NCBI GenBank assembly: GCA_036927565.1
Contig: JAYESD010000006.1
Span: forward strand, 105,683,353-105,747,352
Length of the DNA: 64,000 nt
Source of the DNA: Tuctoria greenei
Lineage: Eukaryota; Streptophyta; Magnoliopsida; Poales; Poaceae
Reading direction: 5' to 3'
Shown here: in pieces, positions 21,405 through 32,925 of the stretch
Position numbering within the stretch: the stretch's first letter is position 1
How the letters are laid out: each line of letters opens with the position of its first letter
Notes under the pieces: generated by a model
What the model was told of the DNA's origin: nothing
Seen by the model: the letters and a program-made list of their open reading frames with translations, nothing else
Database searches by the model: none
Made by a program: the position numbers and the translations under genes

Positions 21405-23576
21405 ATGGCTCACGATAGGAAGAACAAGGGCAAGGACATCGCGGAGCCCGCCGTGAAGAAGCAGTAGCTCTCCAAGGAGGAGAAGAAGGCGTTGATGGCC
21501 GCTCGCGCCGCCGAGGAGCGTGAGCGTGGTCGAGGAGGGTCACTGAGGATCCGCGAGGCTCGTTCCAGGCAGCCTCCCGTGATCGTCGACTCCGAGGCCG
21601 AAGAGGACCCGGTTGAGCCTCTCGTCCGCCGGCGCTCAGCCCAAACACGTGGAGGTCACACCAAGGCTGCTCCTCGTCCGAGACCGACGGCTGCCGACCG
21701 TCGTGTGTACAGGGAGGCCGAGAGGGCCATCTACGAGATGGACACGACAGTCCGTGTCGGTGAGGGAGTCTGTCTCACGGACTACCGGAAGATGAAGGCC
21801 AAGCAACTCCGGAAGCTCAGATGGAGTGTGTTGCTTGAGGAGTGGTACCCGCAGCCCCGGGAAGCTATGGTGGACAGTCGGTTATGGACGGTCACACAGG
21901 CGTCTCTCTACGAGACCTACAGACGCCGTGGCCACAAGCTATTCCAACACAACTACATGGATTGGGTTCAGCTTGAAGTAGCCGCAGGGACAGAGATCAG
22001 GCCGTTCTTTGAGAGGTACATGGGCCTAGTGCAGTTGCTGTCATATGAGCGGAGTACTTACGTGGAGGATTGGGTCCACGTGTTCTACGCCACCCTCCAC
22101 GTCTCTGAGGGCAGACGATCCATTGACTTCATGTTCATGGGTCAGCACTACCACCTGTCGAGGCAGACGTTGGGACAATTGCTTGGAGTAGACCTGCACG
22201 ACACTTGCATACATGAGAGGGTCTACGGTCAGGCAGACCCGCCGAGGAGGCCGCTCACTGGAGGAGTGGCTCCTGCTCTAGAGGAGATCAGATCACTGTT
22301 TGGACCCACTTTCTCTCTAGACCAGCCGAGAGTTCCGGCCCTGTTGACTCCTGCAGCGCGCACGGTGCACCTCGCCCTGCATCGCTCTCTCCTGCCGAGG
22401 TCTGGCTATCTTGAGGGTTTCACCAGCCTCCAGCAGACGATCCTGTTCTACATCATGAACAGGATGGACTTTGACATTGTGGATGTCATCATCTGCGAGA
22501 TGGAAGATGTGATCACCGACGGTGTGGGCATGATGAGGCAGCTAGTATATGGTTACTGGATCAGCTACCTGCTCACTATGATGGTTCCTGAGGGGTCCGC
22601 CGCACACGACTGTCTCTCTGATGAGAGTGTGTCTTGGTTCGGACACTACCGAGCTCCAGCTCTAGGGGACCGCCGCCTTGGCCGCCCTGTTGAGCGTCAG
22701 GTCAGGGCGATGCTGACTGAGGAGGACTGGTTTGACCTTGAGAGAGAGGATGAGCGACTAGCTGAGGTGGAAGCTCAAGGAGGAGATCTGCAACACGTCT
22801 GGTCCGAGAGCGACACAGAAAAGAGTGTCGAGGAGTACTTCCCTCCTCCTCCTCCTTAACCGAGGCAGCACGATGCAGAGGCAGGAGGTTCAGCTGCTCC
22901 ACCACTGACTCCACCTCCTGTGTCCGAGGCGCAGGTGTCACAGCCGTCAGAGCTGTCGACACTACTCCAGCAGATGATAGAGCAGCAGCGCCAGGAAAGG
23001 CTCGCTGCTGAGCAGGCCAGGGCAGAGCAGGCTGCTCACCTGGCACAGCTTCAGAGGCAGCAGCAGGAGCTTCAGCTGGAAATCGCCCGATAGAGGCGAG
23101 AGGATACGGACCGGTTCACAAACCTCGTTGATCAGATGCACCGGCGTACCCTCGACCAGCAGCAGCAGACCCAGCAGGCCATGATGGGGATCCTAGGGTT
23201 GATCACCAACCTCTACACTCAGACCGGGATCGCCCTTCCTCCACAGCAGCCTGGACTGGGACTGGATCCAGTTGTTGCTCAGGTGCCCTCTACTCCTATT
23301 CCTTTGATCAGTATGTCACCACTTCTGGCACCCAACGCACCGATTCACTCACCTCTGCCGGCGACGACTCTGTTCCAGCAGACGCCAGCATCCGTGGTGA
23401 GCGCTCCACTTCCTCCAGCTCCACCGGCGCCTCCAGTACCTGCTTCCTCTCCTCCAGCACCGGCAGCGGACCCCCCAGCTCCCTCCGCTCCGGCAGCTCC
23501 TACGATCGGCGACTCCAACTCCGACGACTGTGATGGTGACCAGTTCGTCATCGCGCCCAGCTCTCATGGTCTGTAG
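21405..23576 (+). pseudogene. Sirevirus extra ORF (env-like position) of E2
   Basis: A frame of about 724 codons with three in-frame stops: TAG at 21465 (codon 21), TAA at 22857 and TAG at 23091. The first and third are single-codon losses relative to E1. Order: basic N-terminus (DRKNKGK, LSKEEKK), Arg-rich segment, a core of about 330 residues from YRKMKAKQLRKLRW to YWISYLLTMM, acidic region (EEDWFDLERED), Gln-rich coiled coil, Pro/Ala-rich tail, and C-terminus DGDQFVIAPS. Codons 22 to 484 are open. The core resembles the 'putative plant transposon protein' domain (recalled). Sireviruses often carry an envelope-like ORF here. A moderately hydrophobic stretch (LVYGYWISYLLTMMV) exists, but no signal peptide is evident. 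The basic N-terminus would suit a nuclear or nucleic-acid-binding role (inference). Confidence 0.75.
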
Positions 23577-23599
23577 GCTCTCTGACCCCTTTTTGGTGT

Positions 23600-23625
23600 C
23601 TTGATGCCAAAGGGGGAGAAGAGGT
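23600..23625 (+). other. second polypurine-type tract of E2
   Basis: GATGCCAAAGGGGGAGAAGAGG lies just after the extra ORF stop. It echoes the terminal tract (CACCAAAAAGGGAGAGAT) including the CACCAAAAAGG-like context. Equivalent sequences occur in E1 (minus strand near 4620-4650) and E3 (minus strand near 59917-59950). Multiple polypurine tracts have been described in Sireviruses. Confidence 0.55.
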
Positions 23626-23955
23626 AGAGGAGTCAGGTGGAGTGGTAGTAGTAGTCTCAGGGGGAGTTTGAGTTTGCTCTATGTATTCTCGTGTGTTTAT
23701 CCTTTGTATTCGTGCTTGAGTACTCTCATGTAATTTTAATTGAGCACTCTTCCGCTTGTCACATTTGCTCATGTTATTTTCCGCTTGTCACATTTGCTTA
23801 TGTTATTAATCGATTGAGCTTTTTGCGCCATTAATTTCATTTGATTTCTACAAGCTTAATGTGTCCTATCTTGTATTCATTGCATATCTACTTGAGTATT
23901 GTACCATCAAATTCATTATTATTGCACTTTAAATTATTGTGTTGTCATCAATCAC

Positions 23956-23970
23956 CAAAAAGGGAGAGAT
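23956..23970 (+). other. E2 polypurine tract
   Basis: AAAAAGGGAGAGAT directly precedes the 3' LTR start TGAAAGC at 23971. Confidence 0.85.
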
Positions 23971-25338
23971 TGAAAGCATCTAGGCCTCATGAGGTACAGT
24001 TTCGGTGATTAATGACAACCATTCGATATTACTAATGAATTTGTGAATGCAAGGTCCCAATAACACTCAATCAAATGAAATAAATATTACATTGGAGACC
24101 CATATAATATCAACCAATGAGATCAAATCGAATCATACGAAGACAAGAGGTGAAAGCTCTAACTTGATACTTGAAGACTATCAAAACAACACTTCAATCA
24201 AGTGTCAAAGAGGTCACAAGTTCAATTTCCAAAAGAACAACTCAAAACAACTCGAAGTCAACAGATTGAACACACCGGATCATCCGATGTTTGTTGAGTT
24301 GACTGCATCGGTCGAGTTGTGTCAACAGAAGAAGAAGACCTCAGACAAATGCACTCACCAGATCATCCGATGTGAGTGGCTCAGTGACATCGGTCCATCA
24401 TCACAGTTTGCAATACCATTGGACCAAGTGAAGCACCGGATCATCCGATGTGCAGAATTACATACATCGGTCGATCACTCCAGTAAGCTTCAAGATCAAG
24501 CAAAATTCTGGAGAAAGGGCCACCGGAGCATCCGATGAGAAGACAGGTCAACATCGGTCTAACAACGGTCATATCTGACACAATGACATCAGCTAATTTT
24601 GCTTTGACCGATGTTAACTGAAGGGGAGACATCGGATGATCCGGTGTTCGCAGAGAAGTGATGTCAGCCTACTTTTCCAACGGCTATTTCGTGGAGGCTG
24701 GCTATTTATACCCCTTCAACCTGTCAAATCGAAATGACTTGAAGCCCAGACATACTCTACACATCCTAGAGCATTCAAGACATAGAGCTACAACTTTCAC
24801 ATCATTGTTCATCATTTGTACACCAAGAGATAGGCTAGAACTAGCTAGAGATAGTGCTTGTATGCCTCCATTCTAGGTGATTGGAGTCTCTAGTGTAGTG
24901 AGAGCCATAAGGGAGTGTCCCTTGGTGTGTGTGACTTCCGGAGCTTGCCAAGAGGATTGTGGAAGCCCGGAGGATTCAAAGTGTACAAGGCTTGAGCTCC
25001 ACCTTGCCAAGGTTGGCGAACGGAGAAGAATAGTGAAGACCCCCTTGTCTCGGTGACTTGGGAGTGGCAAAACCCTTCGGTGGGTGCCACAACGTGGATG
25101 TAGGAAGATCCTTGTGATCTTGCCGAACCACGGGATAAACTCGGTGTCCCTTGAGCGTATGCATCCCTCTCCCTTTTACATTTATGCAATCTTCATTCCG
25201 CAACTTTAATTTACATTGATTGCATAAGATTAATCGCATAGGGAATTGGGCTTTAAGTTGTTAGCTTTTAATTACCTTAAAATTTGAAAGAAAGCCCAAT
25301 TCACCCCTCCCCCCCTCTTGGGCGTTTTGATCCTTACA
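23971..25338 (+). repeat. E2 3' LTR
   Basis: A 1,368-bp copy of 13120-14481 with about 31 substitutions and one C-run indel by eye. TATTTATA is at 24703-24710. It ends CCTTACA at 25338, followed by the duplication CTTGG. Confidence 0.95.
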
Positions 25339-25343
25339 CTTGG
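25339..25343. repeat. target-site duplication of E2 (CTTGG, right)
   Basis: Matches 13115-13119 exactly. E1 gag resumes immediately after it. Confidence 0.95.
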
Positions 25344-25808
25344 GAAGGAGCATGAGGATCTTGCGGTTGATGAGTCCCTTGCCAAGAGAAGCAATGTCAA
25401 GAGCATTAATTTCTTCAATAAGTACATTCAAGTGAGAGAACATCTCATTAACATTTTCATGAGATAGCATCTTAAATTCATCATATTTTTCTTTAAGCAT
25501 GTGATATTTAAGTTCCTTAACACGAGAAAACCCTCATGAATTTCTATCAAGCAAGCCCAAATTTCACATGCCTTTTCTTTGCTAGCAATCCTAGAAAAAA
25601 CATCATGACTAATGCACTCATAGATTGCATTCCTAGCTTTAGCATCCCATTTAATTTGATCACCAACATAGTTGTGTTCTCCAAGCCCCGCGTGGGTCGC
25701 TTCCCATACTTCGGGAGTAATAGCCTCTAGATTAGCGCGCATGCGTGCTTTCCAATAGGCAAATTTCTTGCCCTCGAAGATAGGAACCAAACCCCCAACC
25801 TTGGCCAT
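25344..25808 (-). pseudogene. copia gag of E1, N-terminal part
   Basis: The start ATG at 25808 and the residues FEGKKFAYWKARM and YECISHDVF match the first 90 codons of E2 gag. A one-base loss after IEIHEG shifts frame; the correct frame resumes at about 25500 (EKYDEFKMLSHENVNEMF) and reaches LLPK at the E2 insertion. It continues at 13119 with KPKYNIINSML. E1 gag was therefore damaged by both an indel and the insertion. Confidence 0.9.
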
Positions 25809-25854
25809 TTTAGCTCTCTAGCGGTGAAGCTAGAATGATCCTATGAGCAACCTC

Positions 25855-25868
25855 GGTCTGATACCAAT
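25855..25868 (-). other. E1 primer-binding site
   Basis: ATTGGTATCAGACC on the minus strand directly after the LTR end CCATACA. It is the same kind of initiator-Met tRNA site as in E2. Confidence 0.85.
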
Positions 25869-27276
25869 TGTATGGACCGAATGCCCAAGAGGGGGGGGGG
25901 GTGAATGGGGCTTTTTTAAAAAATCTAAGCAATAAAACTTAGTCCCTAAAAGCCCAATTCCCTACGCAAACAATCTATGCATTGAAGTAAATAGCAACTT
26001 CGCGGAATATAAAATACATAAATGTAAGGGAGAGGAAGAGGATGCAAACTCCCGAGGAGACACAAGGATTTATCATGTGGTTCGGCAAGATCGTCAAGAT
26101 CTTCCTACATCCACGTTGTGGCACCCACCAAAGGGTATAGCCACACCCAAGTCACCGAGACGAGGGATCTCCACTATTCTTCTCCGTTTGCCAACCTCGG
26201 CAAGGTGGAGCTCAAGCCTTGTACAACATCGACCCTCCAGGCTTCCACAAACGCCTTGGCAAGCTCCGGAAGTCTCTCACAGTTACAAGCACCAAGGGGC
26301 ACTCCCTTGAGGCTCTCACTATCATAGAGATTCCACTCACCCAGAATGGAGGCACACAAGCTCTCTCTATAGCTAGCTCTAGCCTATCTCTTGGTGTGTA
26401 TGTGGTCGAAATGATGTAGAAGTGATGGCTCTTGGTCTTGAACGCTTGTGGATGTGTTGAGAATGTCTGGTGATCAAGACTTCTCGAAATGACAGGTTTA
26501 GGGGGTATTTATAGCCAGCCTCCACAAAATAGCCGTTGGAAAAGTAGGCTGACAGAACTTTTCTGCGAACATCGGATGATCCGATGTCTCCCCTTCAGTT
26601 ATCATCGGTCAAGTTTACTTTAGATGACGTCATTGTGTCAGATATGACCGTTGTTAGACCTATGTTGCACTTCTCTTCTCATCGGTGATCCGGTGGCTCT
26701 TCCTCCAGAATTCACTCAAACTTGATGCTTACTGGAGTGATTGACCGATGTGTATATTTTTGTACATCGGATGATCCGGTTCTACACTTGGTCCAAGGAT
26801 ATTACAAACTGTACTGATGGACCGATGTAGCCTAGCCCTTAACATCGGATGATCCGGTGAGTGCTTTGTTTTGAGGTCTTCTTCTTCTGCTGAACCAACT
26901 CGACCGATGTGTTGTTCTCTGGAAACATCGGTTGATCTGGTGAGTTGATTTTGTTTGCTTTGAGTTGTTTCTAAGTGATTCTTTTGTGTCTTGCTCAAGT
27001 GACCTCTTAGACTTTGTTGGAAATATATTTCTGATGATTGTCAAGCATTAAGTGTCATTAATTGTGGTTGAATGACTTTGTCATAAGAGCTTTCACTTCT
27101 TGTCTTCATATCATTGATTTGATCTCATAAAGTGATTGTATATGGGTCTCCAATGACATATAGATTTCATTTGATTGAGTGATTATGGGGACCTTGCATT
27201 CACAAATTCATTAATAAAATCCAATGGTTGTCATTAATCACCGAAACCGTACCTCATGGGGACCTAGATGCTTTCA
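25869..27276 (-). repeat. E1 5' LTR
   Basis: A 1,408-bp partner of 2806-4210, from TGTATGGACC to CTTTCA. It contains the CATCGGATGATCCGATG cluster (about 26570-26945) and the TATA box TATAAATA (minus strand of 26506-26513). A G-run of thirteen near 25891 is longer than in the other LTR. Confidence 0.93.
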
Positions 27277-27281
27277 ACATG
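27277..27281. repeat. target-site duplication of E1 (ACATG, right)
   Basis: ACATG immediately follows the E1 LTR terminus CTTTCA ending at 27276, matching 2801-2805. Confidence 0.92.
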
Positions 27282-29077
27282 TCAGAACCAGAAGTTGGGT
27301 TGAATACAAAAGTTGTAGTACACTTTACAAAATTTCCAGATTGTACTGATACAGCTGCAGGTGAGCTAGGAATTAGAATCTATACAGGTTTAAATTTGAC
27401 CCAAGTTTTCTGGAAATTTTGAAAGAACCTCCCCTGTACATGTGGTTATTTCCACAATTTATACAGGTATCTAAAAATAATATATTGAGGTAATGAAAAA
27501 AATAAACATTGTATAACATCAAGTTAACAATTCATAAGTAAAAGAGTTCAGCCTTGAATTTTTTTTTACAGGTATAGCGCGCAAATTCGAAACTATGCGC
27601 AAACTGTTTCAAGTTATGGTCTGCCAGAACAAAGTTTGCGACAATAGGAATTACACACAGTTACACCAAGATTAAGGTCAGGCGTTCAATATAAAGTTGA
27701 TAGAGGACTTCCTAAGATTTCCAGAAATATATATATGTGACCATGTCACTATTCTGGATCAACATCTATAAGTATCCAAACATAACAGATGAACTGACTG
27801 GTTTCCACCAGCAGTCCTGCAGTTCACTGTTTTGAACTCAAAATTTGATTTGACTCAAATTTGAATCAGGAAAAACATTGAATAAAAAATATGTAGATTT
27901 CCTTCTAACCTTTCCAGATATGTATCACAATAAGGCAGATTATTTTTCTGCAGTGTGTTATGTCAAAAATACTGACACTGGTACAATGGTATGGTCATCT
28001 GGAGCAGTTTAAATATACTCCAAATTTCAACAGATTTTCAAGATTTTCTGCCTTGATGGTCAACAGAAAAGTTGTAGTGGTTTTCAAGAGGTTTCCAGCC
28101 ATATATCACACCCCTATTTTAAATAATAACAAACCAAGATCATAATCCAGCGATGTTGAGCAAACTTCTGCCAGAAATTAAGAATCTTAGTTCCAACACC
28201 TTTGTCGAGTCGAAACCCATTTTGCGGAGTCCAAGCCTACCAGCATCAGATAGTCGGACATTCCAAAACTTAATGCAGCCATTTAGTCATTGTGGAAGGT
28301 CAAGTATCAAATTCTACACTGACGGTACTACGTGCTTCACCAAAGAAAATTCTAACCGGCATATCCGGATACGTTTATATGTGGCCCTAGTATCGTTTGC
28401 TCGCAAACGTGTTCTACACGAGTCACTACCTTAGTTAGTGTAGCTGCAGAAGACACACAATCCCCTTTCACTCCTTCACACCTCAAGGGCGGCATGGGAA
28501 ACACGATAGGCAGTAACAATAATATATATATAGAAGTAAATGCATACGACTCTGCTGTGAGTCGCCCTTAAGCGATCTCATGTCTCGAGGTACATGGTTG
28601 TACTACGTCTATTCAGCGAAGACTCCCACACGAACCGGCTTATACACGCTCGGGCATACGTGTTCCGCATGCTCCCATAGCACATAATAGTTCTAGAGAC
28701 ACATACTATCGGGTTATCCACCACCCGACGGGGGCTCCCACTAATTTTGTGTCACGCTGGGGTACCGCGTGTCATATGTTCTCAGAAATATGGAAATTTT
28801 CAGAGACTCATATTTACTTTATGTGCTATGCCACGGAACAATCACATATCACATCTTGTATGCTGAGCTTACCGAGATTGATCCGCTCTCAGTGGCGTAC
28901 CTTACCTCTTACCTGATGTCGGAGCATCATTACAGAAATAATAACACATAAGTTAGTTTACAACCTTTATATCTTATACTAATAATACTCTTTGTACGGG
29001 CATATAGCTAATTCCCCACTCATATAATCCTACGTTCTTGAAAATATGCTATTTTCAAGCACATTGTTCCTAATGAT
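27282..29077 (-). other. gypsy A leader region
   Basis: About 1.8 kb between the primer-binding site and the continuation at 2805. I see no frame with recognisable domains on either strand; short frames (for example plus strand 28153-28434) are not supported. An untranslated leader or decayed 5' region of gypsy A is the best description. Confidence 0.45.
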
Positions 29078-29089
29078 GCTCTAATACCA
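29078..29089 (-). other. gypsy A primer-binding site
   Basis: TGGTATTAGAGC on the minus strand, three bases from the LTR terminus CCCCACA (ending at 29093). It is one base different from the canonical initiator-Met site. It fixes the orientation of gypsy A. Confidence 0.8.
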
Positions 29090-29092
29090 TGT

Positions 29093-32000
29093 TGTGGGGA
29101 CCGAAGTCTCGACATCCAAGGATCTCATTGGGTGGTGTTGTGCAACGCGACACCCAACAGTATACAAGAAAAGAACGAGAATAAAATACAATGCCGAGTC
29201 TTTATTTATAAACATAGCGGAAGTTTTACAATACTAAGCGAAAAGGAAAGTGATCTATACATCATAGCTACGCTCTTGGCACTAGCTATGCAAAAGCAAA
29301 GTCATCCATGCCCTGGATGCTTCGCACTAGCAACTCTCACTCACCAAACTTACGGTGGCGTGCAGGGCTCCCACTCGGCAATAAACCCTCGGGGGAGTGC
29401 AACATCGTCGTCGAACCCGTCATCAGTCGTGTAATCTGTAAAAAGTTGTTAACTACAAACGTGAGTTGAAGGCTCAACAAGACTAACCGGTCTCACTAGA
29501 CATATGCAAGGTGTATACTAAGCATAGGTAAGGTATAGCAGTAAAAGTCTCGCCTACAAGTGGATCCTTATAGTCATGTTTAAAGTAGCAAATGACATTC
29601 CGCAGGCACGACACATCATAGACTCCACACCAAACAAGAAACACTTTGTTGATGATATGTCATGCCCAAAGAACATAATTCTATTACAAGTTAAGTATTT
29701 GGAAACTGTAAACTTTTAATTGTGCTATCTCTAAGCCACACAAGGTTGCAAAACAATTATAATTCAATACAACGTATTCTCCTGACTTCTTCAGTATTTA
29801 CTATGTCCCGACACCGTGAACAAGTGATACTCTATTACTGCGAGGGACGGTGATTGCAATCAGGACACACCCGGACAACACGACACATACGCACTTTTAG
29901 AAGCGCCAGCGAGTACTTACAGCAGTACCTACATAACACTTTAGTACTAGTTGTATATGGCCACCTTTCACCCAACACTCGAATGTCGAACCGGTCGATC
30001 TGTCATGGGCAGGCGGTCCATGCATGGGGCGTACTCTGATGTGCCCACCAGCTGATTTACACCTTGCTGCCCTCAACCAAAGCCTATAAAACAGAATGGT
30101 GTGCCTCGACAAACCAGTATCAAGCAACGTCAGTTTGTTGGAGCCCATTTCTCCAATATGTCGCTGGTATAATTCAAGCTTGTCCAGTAGGGCCGCATAC
30201 AACGCGGGCCTTATTCGACACAGTTAGAGCTATGCAACCAAGACCACCTCTTGTCACTTCCTACTCATCTCTGACCGGTCTCCAGTTCATATTAACAGCC
30301 ATTCTTTATATTTACCCGACCCAGTGTAGATGAGTGTCATCTTTCTATCTCGCGAGTAGATTCCAACTACTCGACTTCTACCGGTTTCCTGACAGCATTA
30401 GCATGGCAGTTGCTACACGAGTCGGTGAGCTATTCTAACCACTCCCTAGGTTATTTGGTCATGCAACTGGATGTCAAACACCTTAAACATAATGCACAGA
30501 CATCTGAAGACGTAAGGTGAATGAAAACTGCAATCACACTGTAAGGAACTTAAATGCAAACTGGGGCTTGCCTAAATGAGAGTCCAGGTCTACGTTAGTC
30601 TCTGGCAGATGGGCTTCCAGGGCCTCCGGCTCCTCCTCGACTTTAGTTACTACACGATATGCATATACTATATATGAATGACTTTGAAAATAAATAATAT
30701 GTTTAAGGTCACAAGCTAATATCATGTGATCAATACAAGATAATGGTCTTAATTGGCTTTGGTACTTCTATGGTAGATACAAGGGACTATAACGGAGACT
30801 CCTGCAAAGAACAGGAGAAGATCAAGGAAGTTTGTTGTCTCTAAAATTCTTACAAGTAAAAGCCTTCTCTGAATTTTGGTTGTAATGCTGGAGGTCTATC
30901 GTGGCTACTAGTAGTTGTACCATGCAAAGGGGGTCTTATTGGTTCTAGGAAAATTTGTTTCAAATTTTTCTGAGCTTCCTACAGGAAGACATTGATTTTA
31001 CAAGTTTGGGAGAAATTCTGAAATGCTTACTGTTCTTTTCTCAATTTTTCATATACATAGAGATTTTGAGCACTGATCAACCCAGTACATGAAGTCCAAT
31101 GAACATGAACTTTTTACTGGAGATCAAGAGAATTTTGAAGAGTGTCCTGACCAGCATTTGGAATTTTCCAATTAGCAGAACATGAGTAATTAATTTCCCA
31201 AACAGTTAGCTCAAAGGAATTATTTATGAAAATTCTGGGAGTTTCATGTCCAAACAATTGCACCACTGTACATTTGGGATCAGGATTAGTCTACCAGAAT
31301 TTATTTGGAAATTTTTGAGCAAATCTACTAGGAGTAATAGATTTTAGAATTTTGATGGAATTCTGGAATTATTTTCCAATTGGAAATTTGAAATAAAGCG
31401 GCTGGCCCCACTTCATTTGAATTAGGTCAACCGGCGCTGGGCCGCACCGAGGGCCACAGATTTAACCCGCACAACCGCACCCGATCCGGTGCCGCAGCTG
31501 ATCCACGCATTGGAAATGTCGCTGACAGGCGGGACCCACCGGGTAGTCGTCTTCCTCGCGACGCGGCGGCGTTCCTTGCCGGAACTGTCGCCTGAATGTT
31601 CGTGGGAGTATGAGGAGGATGGTTTGGAGGTGATAAAGGGGTGAAATCACCGGCAAAGTCGACTTCGACTGTGGACCGACGGGATTCTTCATGGTGGCGG
31701 GGAAATTTTCAATATCTCGGCCTTTACTTGATGGCGTCTACTGATTCTTGGCAGAGGAGTGCGCTACGAGGTACGGAGTATAATCCTTAATTGGATTGAA
31801 GAATCATTACACATAGAAGCGAAATTAAACTGAGAAGCTTCCTAGTTCATGGGCCACGACCGAAAGACGAACTGGGATCATTAGCTCGATACTGAATGAA
31901 AAGAGATAGGGGTTTTACCGTGAGAATGAGCTCGTGTTGGTGATCCTTTTTGCTGTTGAAGTCAAGGTGTGACGTGGCTTGGGGAGTGCTGGCGACGATG

Positions 32001-32920
32001 GAGCAGATGGGTTCCCGGCGGCTTCACCGCGAGCATCAAGAAAACTTCAAAATATGAGGGTAAGAAGCCAGGGACGAAGGAAACGATTGTACCAGAGACT
32101 AGAGGGAAGCTTGGAGCACCTTTTTGCTGTTGCACCCGGGCGCCAACTCGGTCTGGACTCAGAGCTAGAAGGGGCGACAGCAAGGGCGGCGGCGGAGCAG
32201 AACTGCAGTGTGGGCAGGCAAAACAAAACGGAAACACGATGTCGGCGGCCAGGAGGGGTATAAATAGGTAGAAGAAGGCGAGGAGAGCCGACCACGGCGC
32301 AGGCAAGCAAGCATCTCCATGGCTTGCATGCCGGGAGGTGTCGCCACGGTGAAAACAGAGGAACCGCTCGAGTTTGGGTCACTGGACAGTGGGCCCCACC
32401 CTTTCGATCCTAATCCTTTCTGTACAAAGAAATTAGCTACCAACTAATGTCCAAAATTCATGAAACTTCGTGGATAGCTCAAATAATTATCTGGAATTTG
32501 ATTCTGGAATCAAAACTTTGAATTGATCAAGTTTCAATTGAAATTCAAATTTGAAATTGGAATTTGAATGGAGTTCAATGGAGCCACTGAATTAAATAGC
32601 AAATGAGCTTCAAAAATTATGAAACATTGCAAATAGGCTGTTTTCGAATATTTGGGATTTAATGGTGAGCTCAGATTTTTATTTTGGCAAAGTTTGAACA
32701 GGAGCAAATTTTGATTTTTTGGATCCCTTCTATTGAAGTTTGAATTGGTTTAATTTCCCAATTGCCTTTTGATTTCTTTTGCCCATCCGAATTTAAATTC
32801 TCCTATATGAACTTTGTACCTTGAAATTTAGGGCTTTTACACCAGGATTAGTCTGCCCCAAGTCATCTGGGGCAGCAGGCGGAGGACTTTGATCATCAGG
32901 ATAAGGACCAGGCAAGAAAT
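29093..32920 (-). repeat. gypsy A 5' LTR
   Basis: The TGTGGGGACC terminus is at 29093. The block matches 1-2026 (inverted) and 48178 onward. A GC-rich section (31400-32420) holds TATTTATACCCCTCC on the minus strand (TATA at 32259-32266), consistent with an LTR promoter. It is followed towards the outer end by AT-rich sequence resembling 52000-52400 in gypsy B. The outer edge is not precisely defined and was set near a MITE-like terminus. Frames inside (such as 31962-32443) are not supported as genes. Confidence 0.7.
32259..32266 (-). promoter_or_regulatory. TATA box of gypsy A LTR
   Basis: TATTTATACCCC on the minus strand inside the GC-rich LTR section. It is a plausible core promoter; the start site cannot be placed. 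Confidence 0.5.
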
Positions 32921-32925
32921 CATTG

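Larger units (their letters stand above)
13120..25338 (+). mobile_element. Sirevirus (Ty1/copia) E2, full length, inside E1
   Basis: A 12,219-bp plus-strand element. It has 5' LTR 13120-14481, primer-binding site 14482-14495, gag 14542-16668, pol 16683-19943, spacer, palindrome array about 20510-20850, leader, extra ORF 21405-23576, polypurine tract 23956-23970 and 3' LTR 23971-25338. It is flanked by CTTGG. It belongs to the same family as E1 but is inserted in the opposite orientation in E1 gag. Hand comparison of the LTRs gives about 31 substitutions in 1,360 bp plus one small indel (about 2.3%), mostly transitions. Gag is intact; pol has one stop and an altered protease site; the extra ORF has three stops. 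Confidence 0.95.
2806..27276 (-). mobile_element. Sirevirus (Ty1/copia) E1, split by E2
   Basis: A complete but degenerate minus-strand element. In transcription order: 5' LTR 27276-25869, primer-binding site about 25868-25855, gag start 25808, insertion of E2 at 25343/13119, rest of gag to 11459, pol 11444-8219, palindrome array and putative promoter 7640-7245, extra ORF 6821-4663, polypurine tract 4225-4211, 3' LTR 4210-2806. Flanking duplications are ACATG at 2801-2805 and 27277-27281. Without E2 and one duplication it is about 12.25 kb. The LTRs differ at roughly 43 positions plus small indels by hand count (about 3%). All three coding regions carry stops, frameshifts or the E2 insertion, so it is non-autonomous. 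Confidence 0.93.
2027..32920 (-). mobile_element. Ty3/gypsy element A, 5' part, nested-into
   Basis: This is a minus-strand gypsy retrotransposon of which only the 5' part lies in the window. In transcription order it has a 5' LTR (about 32920 to 29093), a primer-binding site (29089-29078), a leader (29077-27282), the continuation 2805-2643, and an extra ORF (2642-2031). It is interrupted by Sirevirus E1 (2806-27276), whose flanks both read ACATG, and is cut at 2026/2027 by an LTR of its own family. Gag and pol are not present. The family is recognised by about 120 bp shared between 2031-2160 and 57780-57900 of gypsy B, and by the shared LTR. The outer LTR boundary near 32.9 kb is approximate. 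Confidence 0.75.

Noticed and set aside
29071..29092. tRNA-like word near the gypsy A LTR as a possible tRNA gene
   Set aside because: Only about 12 bases match an initiator tRNA end. Its position beside an LTR identifies it as a primer-binding site.
31962..32443. Overlapping frames in the gypsy A LTR as host exons
   Set aside because: They lie in the GC-rich promoter part of an LTR and have no recognisable domain or counterpart in the other LTR copies.
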